Assembly (NCBI GenBank): GCA_016926315.1
Contig: JAFGOU010000028.1
Coordinates: 1-10,870 of the forward strand
Length of the DNA stretch: 10,870 nt
Source of the DNA: Chitinispirillaceae bacterium
GTDB lineage: Bacteria > Fibrobacterota > Chitinivibrionia > Chitinivibrionales > Chitinispirillaceae
Direction: 5' to 3'
Shown one piece after another: positions 1-6,262 of this stretch. The stretch's first letter is position 1; each line of letters begins with the position of its first letter. The position numbers were made by a program, and so were the translations under genes. Under the pieces are notes generated by a model, which saw only the letters and a program-made list of their open reading frames with translations, did no database searches and was not told the DNA's origin.

Positions 1-664
1 CATCGAGAGCATCATCCTCACCGCGTCCGGCGGCCCGTTTCGGAACCTGCCCACGGAACGGTTCGCCGCCATAACGCCGGAGCAGGCGCTCAACCACCCG
101 ACCTGGCAGATGGGCAAAAAAATAACGATCGACGCGGCAACGCTCATAAACAAGGGATTCGAGGTGATCGAGGCCCACCACCTGTTCACCCTGCCGTATG
201 AAAAGCTCAGGGTCTGGATCCATCCGCAATCCATCATCCACTCGCTCGTGGAGTTCCACGACGGCGCGATCATGGCCCAGCTCGGGCTTCCCGACATGGA
301 GCTGCCCATCCAGTACGCGCTTTCGTATCCCGAGCGGCTCCCGATGAACGGCAAACGCCTCTCGCTTCCCGAAATCAAGACGCTCGATTTCTCCGAGCCC
401 GACTATGCGCGTTTCCCCTGCCTGCGTCTTTGCATCGACGCCGGGAAACGGGGCGGCACCGCACCGGCGGCTCTCAACGCGGCAAACGAGGTGGCGGTCG
501 GGGCGTTTCTCGACGGCCGCATCGGTTTTCCCGATATCGCGGGCATGGTCGCCAGCGCCCTCGATCGCCATGTTTCGCAACCGGCCGATTCGATCGAAGC
601 TATCGAAGCGGCGGACCGGCAGACCCGGCAAACGATTCTCGAACACTATTTACGGAAAAGGTAA
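1..664 (+). CDS. dxr: 1-deoxy-D-xylulose 5-phosphate reductoisomerase (DXR), C-terminal part
   Basis: This is a partial gene, cut by the window's left edge; whole codons begin at base 2 and leave 220 residues. DXR is the cytosolic enzyme that turns DXP into 2-C-methyl-D-erythritol 4-phosphate with NADPH and a divalent metal, the committed step of the MEP isoprenoid pathway. Visible family motifs are the flexible-loop SGGPF (fragment residues 9-13), HPTWQMG (32-38) and NKGFE (50-54). By eye these match E. coli Ser186, His209 and Asn227/Lys228/Glu231 with a constant offset of 177. IHPQSIIHSLVEF and the SYPERL segment are also typical, and the C-terminal helical domain is complete. One oddity is DAAT in place of the usual DSAT, so the position equal to E. 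coli Ser222 is Ala. rseP starts 6 bases after the stop, a very common bacterial order. The identification is secure. Confidence 0.97.
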   Translation, partial: IESIILTASGGPFRNLPTERFAAITPEQALNHPTWQMGKKITIDAATLINKGFEVIEAHHLFTLPYEKLRVWIHPQSIIHSLVEFHDGAIMAQLGLPDMELPIQYALSYPERLPMNGKRLSLPEIKTLDFSEPDYARFPCLRLCIDAGKRGGTAPAALNAANEVAVGAFLDGRIGFPDIAGMVASALDRHVSQPADSIEAIEAADRQTRQTILEHYLRKR

Positions 665-670
665 ACAAGC

Positions 671-2005
671 ATGACGGCAGCGCTTTCGGTCATTCTCGGC
701 GTTTTCATTCTCGGCATCATGGTGCTCATCCATGAACTCGGTCATTTCCTTGCAGCGAAACATTTCAAATTCAGGGTACTCGCCTTCTCAATCGGCTTCG
801 GCAAGGTGCTCCTCAGCAAAAAAATCGGGGAGACCGAATACCGCCTGAGCGCCATTCCATTCGGCGGGTATGTCAAAATGGCCGGGGAAAACCCGGATGA
901 GGAACGGCGGGACGAGCCCGACGAGTTCCAGATGAAACCCAAGCGCCAGCGTGCCGTCGTTGCCGTCGCCGGTCCCCTTGCCAATTTCCTTTCGGCCATC
1001 GTGATGCTGTGGATCATGTTCATGTACGGCGTCAACCATCCCACCTTTTACGAACGCCCCATAATCGGCCACGTTGCCGACAGCTCTGCGGCGCGCGAGG
1101 CGGGACTCATGGCCGGCGATTCCATCGTGACGGTCAACGGGAAGGCGATCTCCTCATGGGATGATTTCGAGACCCTGTTCATGACCGGCTCAGCGACCTA
1201 TGTCATGGACGTGATACGCGGCGGCGAGAGCAAGCAATTGACCGTCAGGAAAAACGCGGCCGGGGGAGAACGGTACGCCCAGCCGCCGTTCGGCCTGTTC
1301 GCCGCGCTGCCCGCGGTCATCGGCAACGTGCAGGACACCATGCCCGCCGCGAAAGCCGGGCTTAAGGCCGGCGATACGGTCACGGCGATCAACGGCACGC
1401 CGGTGATCTCCTGGTTCCAGCTTACCGATCTCATCCAGGCAGGGACGCCGGAATCGCCGCTGGTATTCTCCGTCAGACGGTCCGGAGGAAGCGCGGAGCT
1501 TTCCGTGGTGCCCCAGTACCGGACCGCCGAAAAACGGAGGATTGTCGGCATTGAAGTCGCCCGGACTGCCTTCAGCATCGTCCGGTATCCTCCGGGCCGG
1601 GCGTTTTCACTCTGCCTGAAAAAGAGCTGGGAATATACGACCATGATATTCACCGTCCTTGGAAAACTCATCTCCCAGGAGGTCTCAGCCAGGGAACTGG
1701 CAGGTCCGGTCGGCATCATACCTGCCTCGGGGATCGTTGCCCTGCAGGGGCTTTCGCCGATCCTGAATTTCATGGCGCTTATCAGCATCAACCTGGCGGT
1801 ATTGAACCTGTTTCCGCTCATCATCACCGACGGCGGGATGTTGCTCTTCCTGCTGCTCGAGGCGATCAGGCGCCGGCCGCTCTCGCTGAAGACGCAAATG
1901 GCCTTTACCCGGTTTGCCATTGCTTTTTTCATCGTCTTCTTTCTTTACGTGACGTTCAACGATATCAACCGCATGCCGCAACTGTTCAGGATGTTTGGAA
2001 GGTAG
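671..2005 (+). CDS. rseP: RseP-type site-2 intramembrane zinc metalloprotease
   Basis: The 444-residue protein has the normal length for the double-PDZ RseP family. These are inner-membrane proteases that cut substrates such as anti-sigma factors or signal-peptide remnants within the membrane. The N-terminal helix carries HELGH (residues 21-25), the zinc site and catalytic Glu22. A PFGGYVKM segment follows at 63-70, and GP-ANF at 101-106 starts the second helix. Two PDZ domains lie at about 125-195 and 210-283, each with a recognisable 'AG..AGD....NG' core. GPVGI is at 345-349. The C-terminal helix holds the third zinc ligand in NLFPLIITDGG (Asp387). Here the common 'PIP.LDGG' reads 'PLIITDGG', so the Asp is kept but the second Pro and the Leu are not. 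The ATG has an AAAAGG element 10 bases upstream. The gene sits tightly between dxr and the transporter gene. Confidence 0.96.
   Translation: MTAALSVILGVFILGIMVLIHELGHFLAAKHFKFRVLAFSIGFGKVLLSKKIGETEYRLSAIPFGGYVKMAGENPDEERRDEPDEFQMKPKRQRAVVAVAGPLANFLSAIVMLWIMFMYGVNHPTFYERPIIGHVADSSAAREAGLMAGDSIVTVNGKAISSWDDFETLFMTGSATYVMDVIRGGESKQLTVRKNAAGGERYAQPPFGLFAALPAVIGNVQDTMPAAKAGLKAGDTVTAINGTPVISWFQLTDLIQAGTPESPLVFSVRRSGGSAELSVVPQYRTAEKRRIVGIEVARTAFSIVRYPPGRAFSLCLKKSWEYTTMIFTVLGKLISQEVSARELAGPVGIIPASGIVALQGLSPILNFMALISINLAVLNLFPLIITDGGMLLFLLLEAIRRRPLSLKTQMAFTRFAIAFFIVFFLYVTFNDINRMPQLFRMFGR
1997..2002 (+). promoter_or_regulatory. Ribosome binding site deciding the transporter start
   Basis: GGAAGG lies four bases before ATG 2007 and inside the last codons of rseP. 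It supports ATG 2007 over the in-frame TTG at 1995, which lies in front of it. It also implies translational coupling to rseP, whose stop ends at 2005. Confidence 0.6.
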
Positions 2006-2006
2006 C

Positions 2007-3590
2007 ATGCCGAAAATTCGTGAACACTGGGGATCAAAACTGGGCGTCATCCTCGCCGTGGCCGGAAGCGCCATCGGGCTCGGCAATTTCCTACGGTTTC
2101 CGGTCAAAGCCGCGACCTATGGCGGCGGCGCATTTCTCATACCCTACTTCATAGCACTGCTCCTGGTCGGCATACCGCTCGCCTGGATGGAGTGGACGCT
2201 CGGCCGTTACGGTGGACGCTTTGCGCACGGGAGCGGACCGGGCATACTCAGTTCCGTGGTGCGCCACCCGCTTGCCAAGTACATCGGCTCCATGGGCGTG
2301 CTCATCCCCCTGCTGATCTACTCCTACTATGTGTATATCGAATCGTGGCTGGTCGGATTCGCCTGGTACTCCCTGACCGGCGAGCTGATGCGCCAGGTTT
2401 CGGCAAACACCGTTACCGTGTTTTTCGGCGATTATATCGGTTTCAAGCTTGACCTGTTTTCCGGCGTCCCGGCAGCGCTGGTTTTTTACGTGCTGACCTT
2501 TGCCTTGAACATTACGGTCGTGTCCCTCGGCATCAGGCGGGGCATTGAAATGCTCAGCAAGGTCGCCATGCCGGTCATTCTGCTCCTGGGCATCGCCCTG
2601 CTGGTCCGGGTACTGACCTTGCCCGGTATCGGTCGCGGCATGGCGTTCATGTGGAACCCTGATTTTTCCCAACTGCTCAACCCGCGGGTGTGGCTCGAAG
2701 CGTCGGGACAGATATTCTTTACGCTCTCGCTCGGCATCGGCTCGATCCTGACCTATGCCTCCTACGTAAAGCAGAAGCAGGATGTTGCCCTCTCTTCGCT
2801 TTCCTCGTGCGCGGCAAACGAGTTCGCCGAGGTGATCCTTGGCGGCACCATCGTGATACCGCTCGCCGTGGTCATGTTCGGCGCCAACCTCGATGAAATA
2901 GCGAAAATGGGCACGTTCGGCCTCGGGCTCAACACCATGCCCCTCATTTTCGGGTCAATGCCCCTTCCCGCTCTGCTCCAGTTCATCTGGTTCGCGCTCC
3001 TGTCCTTTGCCGGCATCACCTCCTCCATCTCCATGCTCCAGCCGCCGATCTCCTTTTTCGAGGACGCGCTTTCGATCAGGCGAAGGGGCGCGGTCACGAT
3101 CGTGGCAATCGTCGCACTCGCGTTGTCCCTGGTCGCGGTGCTCGGTCTTGAAGCCGGGGCGGTCGACGAAATGGACTTCTGGGGCGGTACCTGCCTGCTG
3201 GTGGTGTTCGGCACCATCGAAGCATTTATTTTTTCCTGGATATTCGGCATCAACCGCGGATGGGATGCACTGCACCACGGGGCGCATATCACCCTGCCGC
3301 TCGCCTTCAAATTCGTCATGAAATATGTCACCCCGTTCTATCTCGCGCTCATCCTCATCGCCTGGCTCATAAGCGACGGCTGGAATGTCATAATGCTCAG
3401 GAACATCGATCCGGCCGCGCAGGTGACCTTTTGCTCGATCGCCATGAGCAAGGTGGCATTCGTAGCGTTCATACGCACCCTCCTGCTGGCGGTGTGGGCA
3501 GGGATCATCGCGGTCATTTTCTGGTCATGGAAGTATCACCGGCACGAAGAGCGGATCAACCGCATTGCCGAGGGAGGGCCCCATGCATGA
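2007..3590 (+). CDS. LeuT-like sodium-coupled amino-acid transporter (NSS/SNF family)
   Basis: This 527-residue inner-membrane protein has about 12 hydrophobic helices and resembles Aquifex LeuT along its whole length. I chose ATG 2007 because Arg5, Gly20, Asn27 and Arg30 then take the LeuT numbers exactly, and because GGAAGG lies just before it; a TTG at 1995 would add four residues. The sodium-site residues appear intact: Ala22, Asn27, Thr239 and Asn271 for Na1; Gly20, Ile23, Ala335, Thr338 and Ser339 for Na2. Tyr108 and Phe238 of the substrate pocket are kept, as is Glu275, which in LeuT goes with chloride independence. Gate pairs Arg5/Asp353 and Arg30/Asp390 are present. Pocket positions differ from LeuT at 21 (Ser for Asn), 104 (Ile for Val), 244 (Ile for Phe) and 343 (Met for Ile), so the substrate may not be leucine. 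Neutral amino-acid uptake is likely; the exact substrate is unknown. Confidence 0.95.
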   Translation: MPKIREHWGSKLGVILAVAGSAIGLGNFLRFPVKAATYGGGAFLIPYFIALLLVGIPLAWMEWTLGRYGGRFAHGSGPGILSSVVRHPLAKYIGSMGVLIPLLIYSYYVYIESWLVGFAWYSLTGELMRQVSANTVTVFFGDYIGFKLDLFSGVPAALVFYVLTFALNITVVSLGIRRGIEMLSKVAMPVILLLGIALLVRVLTLPGIGRGMAFMWNPDFSQLLNPRVWLEASGQIFFTLSLGIGSILTYASYVKQKQDVALSSLSSCAANEFAEVILGGTIVIPLAVVMFGANLDEIAKMGTFGLGLNTMPLIFGSMPLPALLQFIWFALLSFAGITSSISMLQPPISFFEDALSIRRRGAVTIVAIVALALSLVAVLGLEAGAVDEMDFWGGTCLLVVFGTIEAFIFSWIFGINRGWDALHHGAHITLPLAFKFVMKYVTPFYLALILIAWLISDGWNVIMLRNIDPAAQVTFCSIAMSKVAFVAFIRTLLLAVWAGIIAVIFWSWKYHRHEERINRIAEGGPHA

Positions 3591-3744
3591 CCACCTGACG
3601 CTGGGTGGATGGTTTTTTCTGATCGCGGTCTGGACCGGCATCCTTGCCCTCAATGTGTTCTGTTTCCGGAATATTTTCAGGGAAAAGGAAGAAGAGATCG
3701 CGGAGCCGGTGGCGGAACTGGAAAAAACCGAGAGCAGGGAATAA
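3583..3744 (+). CDS. Small single-helix protein, probable NSS transporter small subunit (MetS-like)
   Basis: This 53-residue frame starts with ATG 3583, overlaps the end of the transporter gene by 8 bases, and ends with TAA at 3742-3744. GGGAGG at 3572-3577 is a strong ribosome binding site. The product has a short polar start (MHDH), one hydrophobic segment at about residues 8-28, and a charged tail rich in Glu and Lys. This is the layout of the small membrane proteins encoded just after many bacterial NSS transporters, such as MetS beside MetP in Corynebacterium, where both are needed for methionine and alanine uptake. The call rests on size, topology and position, not on a diagnostic motif, so direct kinship with MetS is an inference. 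As the last gene of the operon it is followed by a hairpin about 30 bases later. Confidence 0.75.
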   Translation: MHDHLTLGGWFFLIAVWTGILALNVFCFRNIFREKEEEIAEPVAELEKTESRE

Positions 3745-3773
3745 GCAGCCGCCTTTTCCGCTCCAACAATAAA

Positions 3774-3811
3774 GAAAGGGCCGCCCTCACCATGCATCGG
3801 CGGCCCCTTTC
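3774..3811. terminator. Hairpin between convergent operons, likely bidirectional terminator
   Basis: The left arm GAAAGGGCCGCC (3774-3785) pairs with GGCGGCCCCTTTC (3799-3811) with one bulged base; the loop is about 13 bases. On the plus strand it ends the dxr-rseP-transporter unit but has only a short U-run. On the minus strand the stem is followed by TTTCTTTATTGTT, a better U-tract, although it lies about 240 bases past the lipoprotein stop. It fits a shared terminator for two converging units. Confidence 0.55.
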
Positions 3812-3841
3812 GCTGCGCACGGCTCTCACTTCGGCCGTGGC

Positions 3842-3881
3842 GTTTCATTGAAAATGAAACTTCCCGGTATCATACACCGGG
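3842..3881. repeat. Two adjacent short inverted repeats in the intergenic region
   Basis: GTTTCATT (3842-3849) and AATGAAAC (3853-3860) form a perfect 8-base stem with a 3-base loop. Two bases later CCCGGT (3863-3868) and ACCGGG (3876-3881) form a 6-base stem with a 7-base loop. Neither is followed by a clear U-tract. They lie in the stretch 3745-4053, which has no credible gene on either strand, and may be accessory terminators or RNA 3' end structures. Confidence 0.45.
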
Positions 3882-3978
3882 CCTTTCAACCACACATCTT
3901 TTTAAACCTTTAGTACTGTCTTTTGTCAAAGGCCCCCTTTCTCCGCCACTTACTTAAAGCGATCCTGAGGTAAACCTG

Positions 3979-4001
3979 ACGCCCTTCTTCCTTCCGGGCG
4001 T
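3979..4001. repeat. Inverted repeat downstream of the lipoprotein gene
   Basis: ACGCCC (3979-3984) and GGGCGT (3996-4001) form a perfect 6-base stem with an 11-base pyrimidine-rich loop. It lies about 50 bases beyond the stop of the minus-strand lipoprotein gene. No U-tract follows on the minus strand, so a role as terminator is only possible, not shown. Confidence 0.35.
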
Positions 4002-4053
4002 TCAAAAAGTATACGAGCGTCTGGAGAAAAATATTGCGGGTTGAGGGAGGATT

Positions 4054-5220
4054 TTACGGGGGGGCAGACGCCTGCCTGCCGTATGAATGCGGATCGAACC
4101 GCGACAGGTCATAATACAAAAACCGGCCTTTCCCGAATAAAACCAGTCCTTCCGGATCGGTCATCCAGCTTGCGTATTCGATATCGTCCTGTATAGCGAG
4201 CGGCATTGGTCGTGAACACCCTTCCGGTTGTTCCGGGTCGCAATAGATGAGGAAATAAGAATCCTGGATCCAGGCGCGGTAGCCGTCAACGGTAAAAAAA
4301 CACCATTTGCCGGAAGGGGACATGGTGTTGAGGTCGCAGCCGGTCACCAGGTTTTTATCGCCGGCAATAATGGCGGTATCGAATGCCACCTCCCTGATGC
4401 AGGGAGTGTCGTGCCACTCCGCGAGATAGATCGTTTCCCTCTTTGCTTTCGGGTTTTTGGAAAATATCAGCGCGTATTTGCGTTCCTCGGAAACCAGCAT
4501 GTTATCGTGCCTGACGAGCAGAATCGAATCGGCAACAGCCCCGTTCAGGAGGTCAACGAGCGGGTGGGAAACGGTATCGAGGTTGTTGTCGAGCGCCATC
4601 CAGGGTGAGGAGAAATCAACCGTGCGGTAGTGATAAAAAACATACGAGGGGGTGAAATAGGCCGCAAGGGGTGAGAGATGCGGAGGGATGGGGAGTTCCT
4701 TGAGACGCTGCTTGTTGAAAATATCGTCGATGACGAATTGGTGGTGGAATAGCATGCTCTCATTATCGTAACGAAAAATTGAAAGGATCAACCCATTTTT
4801 TTCGTTAATGACCTTTGCTTTGTCAATACCAACGCCCAAACCTTTTGATTTGTCAATAAAATCGGCAGTTGTTTTCTTTTTTTTCCAGTCCAGATAGAAG
4901 AACCCCTTGCCTCCTTTAATAAATAATTTATCAGGTATTGCCTGTGGAAGGGCTTTTGAAAGGGGGCTTGAAAATTCCTTTTGAGGAAAGATTTCCAGTT
5001 GTATTCTATGACCGTCGAACGTTCCGATTGCCCATTGTCGCCCATACACCAAACCGATGCTATTACTTCGCACTACCGGGAACAAATGGTGTACCGGCCC
5101 CTTCTCAAACCCTACCACCACCGGTTCAAGCGAGAACTCCTTAGCTTCTTCCTTGGGCTTCTGACTGCATGCTGCAAGCATGCACAACAGTACCGCCGTT
5201 ATAACGGTATCGGTTCGCAT
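4054..5220 (-). CDS. Predicted lipoprotein of unknown function
   Basis: The protein has 388 residues. A short basic start (MRTD), a hydrophobic stretch and the lipobox LAAC (Cys18) mark a type II signal peptide. Ser19-Gln20 after the Cys lack an Asp at +2, which by the E. coli rule favours the outer membrane. The mature part is rich in beta-prone segments with repeated aromatic and Asp turns (for example YFLIYCDPEQPEG and MSPSGKWCFFTVDG), resembling beta-propeller-like surface lipoproteins, but I recognise no named family. Residues around 120-145 hold a degenerate ten-residue duplication (IDKSKGLGVG/IDKAKVINEK). GAGGGG at 5229-5234, 8 bases before ATG 5220, is a strong ribosome binding site. 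The gene lies 44 bases after vsr on the same strand and could be read through from it. Its N-terminal half is AT-rich and its C-terminal half is richer in GC. No enzymatic function can be inferred. Confidence 0.85.
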   Translation of the reverse strand: MRTDTVITAVLLCMLAACSQKPKEEAKEFSLEPVVVGFEKGPVHHLFPVVRSNSIGLVYGRQWAIGTFDGHRIQLEIFPQKEFSSPLSKALPQAIPDKLFIKGGKGFFYLDWKKKKTTADFIDKSKGLGVGIDKAKVINEKNGLILSIFRYDNESMLFHHQFVIDDIFNKQRLKELPIPPHLSPLAAYFTPSYVFYHYRTVDFSSPWMALDNNLDTVSHPLVDLLNGAVADSILLVRHDNMLVSEERKYALIFSKNPKAKRETIYLAEWHDTPCIREVAFDTAIIAGDKNLVTGCDLNTMSPSGKWCFFTVDGYRAWIQDSYFLIYCDPEQPEGCSRPMPLAIQDDIEYASWMTDPEGLVLFGKGRFLYYDLSRFDPHSYGRQASAPP

Positions 5221-5262
5221 GTATAAAACCCCTCAACGGTATCAGGTACGTTTTTTATCCTG

Positions 5263-5268
5263 TGTCAA
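5263..5268 (-). promoter_or_regulatory. Possible -35 element before the lipoprotein gene
   Basis: A perfect TTGACA on the minus strand overlaps the vsr stop codon. No good -10 hexamer appears 16-18 bases downstream (the region reads CTGATACC), so this is a weak candidate for a separate lipoprotein promoter. If it works, the lipoprotein would be transcribed independently of the modification cassette. Confidence 0.2.
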
Positions 5269-5741
5269 CCAGAAATGCTTTTATAAATCCGCATCACCAA
5301 CCTAAAACGCAGCTTGGTGGATATGTCATGTTCCCATATACGCAAAACCCGCCACCTGTTTTTCTTAAGCACCCGCGTCACCAGTTGATCGCGCACTTTG
5401 TTTGCCGTCAGTTTTTTCTGCCAGAAAATTGAATTGGTTTTGGGGTGAGAGGAATGAACAGGACAACCATGCCAGAAACAACCATCAACAAAAACAGCCA
5501 GTTTGAGCTTGGGAAAGACAAAATCGGGACGGACGCGAAATATACCGGTCTTTCGTTGTTTCGTAGGTTGTATAATCTTTGTTCCTGTGGTTGAAAAAGA
5601 AAGGGAAAAATGCCTTCGCCACCCGGTGATTTTATATTCCCTGAATATCCGCATCAACGCAAGCTCGGTGTTTTTATTACCCCTTCCCCGGATGCGGGAC
5701 ATCACCTCAGACCGTTTTTTTTTGGAAAAGACATCAGCCAT
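5265..5741 (-). CDS. vsr: Vsr-type DNA endonuclease
   Basis: The 158-residue protein belongs to the very-short-patch-repair endonuclease family, whose classic members nick DNA beside T:G mismatches left by deamination of methylated cytosine. MSRIRG is at 14-19, RPDFVFP at 71-77 with the metal-binding Asp73, then FVDGCFWHGCPVH at 84-96. NSIFWQKK and ANKVRDQ follow, and WEHDI is at 136-140. Cys88, Cys93 and His138 are possible zinc ligands. Compared with E. coli Vsr, Asp51 and His69 are kept (Asp73, His91), but catalytic His64 is replaced by Asp86. An insertion of roughly 20 residues sits at about 48-70 before the RPDF motif. ATG 5741 overlaps the upstream gene's stop by 8 bases, implying coupled translation. 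Codons 7-9 fall in a run of nine A. It may repair methylation-derived mismatches or act as a nuclease effector of the cassette. Confidence 0.9.
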   Translation of the reverse strand: MADVFSKKKRSEVMSRIRGRGNKNTELALMRIFREYKITGWRRHFSLSFSTTGTKIIQPTKQRKTGIFRVRPDFVFPKLKLAVFVDGCFWHGCPVHSSHPKTNSIFWQKKLTANKVRDQLVTRVLKKNRWRVLRIWEHDISTKLRFRLVMRIYKSISG

Positions 5742-6231
5742 TATCCGTTAATCCGGCTTTAAAAATCAAATTCGCAGCGCCAAGGGAGCGGGCGGAAAAG
5801 GCTGCATACCAGGCATTCATCCGTTTATCCCAGGATCGAACTTTTACGAAGTCCGACCAAGCCAGTTGATGGATGGATTGGAGCGACCAGTCATCAGCCA
5901 GTTTAACAATGAGGATATACTCGAAAAGCTGTTTTTCACGGTCACCGGGTTCCGGATAGATGGTACCCGTCTTCGAACCCTCGCAAACCGTCTTGATCGA
6001 AAACCGGTCGCCATTTCGGGATAGGGCGTCCACATTTTTTGTGCCGTGTGGAGCCATTTGTAGTTTGGGCAGACCCGGGGTCTTGCGGAAATGCTCTATG
6101 GCCAGTTGTTCGCCGACCGCACCGACCGAATCGGCAAGCCCTCTCTTATGCATTTCGGCGCGAAGACGGGCGCGGAGAAGAACCAAGTCTTCGTCGGACA
6201 GCGTTGCCAATTTTGTTGAGGCACTGAGCAT
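5734..6231 (-). CDS. PD-(D/E)XK nuclease-like protein
   Basis: The product has 165 residues. After a helical start (1-35), GAVGEQLAIEHF (37-48) resembles the Glu-bearing first helix of PD-(D/E)XK nucleases (Glu41). A variable turn follows, then NVDAL (Asp68) and RFSIKT (Lys80), which fit the Asp and 'xIK' strands of that fold. The residue two before the Lys is Ser78 rather than Asp or Glu, a noncanonical active site. Further on come a hydrophobic strand FEYILIVKL (103-111) and a C-terminal half with conserved-looking Trp residues. I recognise no named enzyme. It could be the restriction nuclease, a DNA-binding relative that has lost catalysis, or an accessory subunit. It lies 31 bases after the receiver gene and its stop overlaps the vsr start by 8 bases, so it is almost certainly co-produced with vsr. 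Confidence 0.7.
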   Translation of the reverse strand: MLSASTKLATLSDEDLVLLRARLRAEMHKRGLADSVGAVGEQLAIEHFRKTPGLPKLQMAPHGTKNVDALSRNGDRFSIKTVCEGSKTGTIYPEPGDREKQLFEYILIVKLADDWSLQSIHQLAWSDFVKVRSWDKRMNAWYAAFSARSLGAANLIFKAGLTDNG

Positions 6232-6262
6232 ATTCGGTCTTTTTGAATGGATAAAAACACTC

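Noticed and set aside
1198..1932. Long open frame antisense to rseP (244 codons).
   Set aside because: It is a by-product of GC-rich coding in rseP; its translation has no recognisable domain, and the sense frame carries all RseP motifs.
2091..2672. Antisense open frame of 193 codons inside the transporter gene.
   Set aside because: Low-complexity translation rich in His, Gln and Gly with no family features; the sense strand is an unambiguous LeuT-like gene.
2762..3331. Second antisense open frame within the transporter gene.
   Set aside because: Shadow frame; no ribosome binding site and no domain signal.
5167..5183. GCATGC inverted/direct repeat with a 5-base spacer, and the palindrome CCGTTATAACGG at 5196-5207.
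   Set aside because: Both lie inside the signal-peptide coding part of the lipoprotein gene; short palindromes of this kind arise by chance and no regulatory partner is evident.
5202..5244. AACGGTATC repeated directly on both sides of the lipoprotein start, considered as an insertion footprint.
   Set aside because: A single 9-base repeat with no mobile gene between the copies is not adequate evidence for a target-site duplication.
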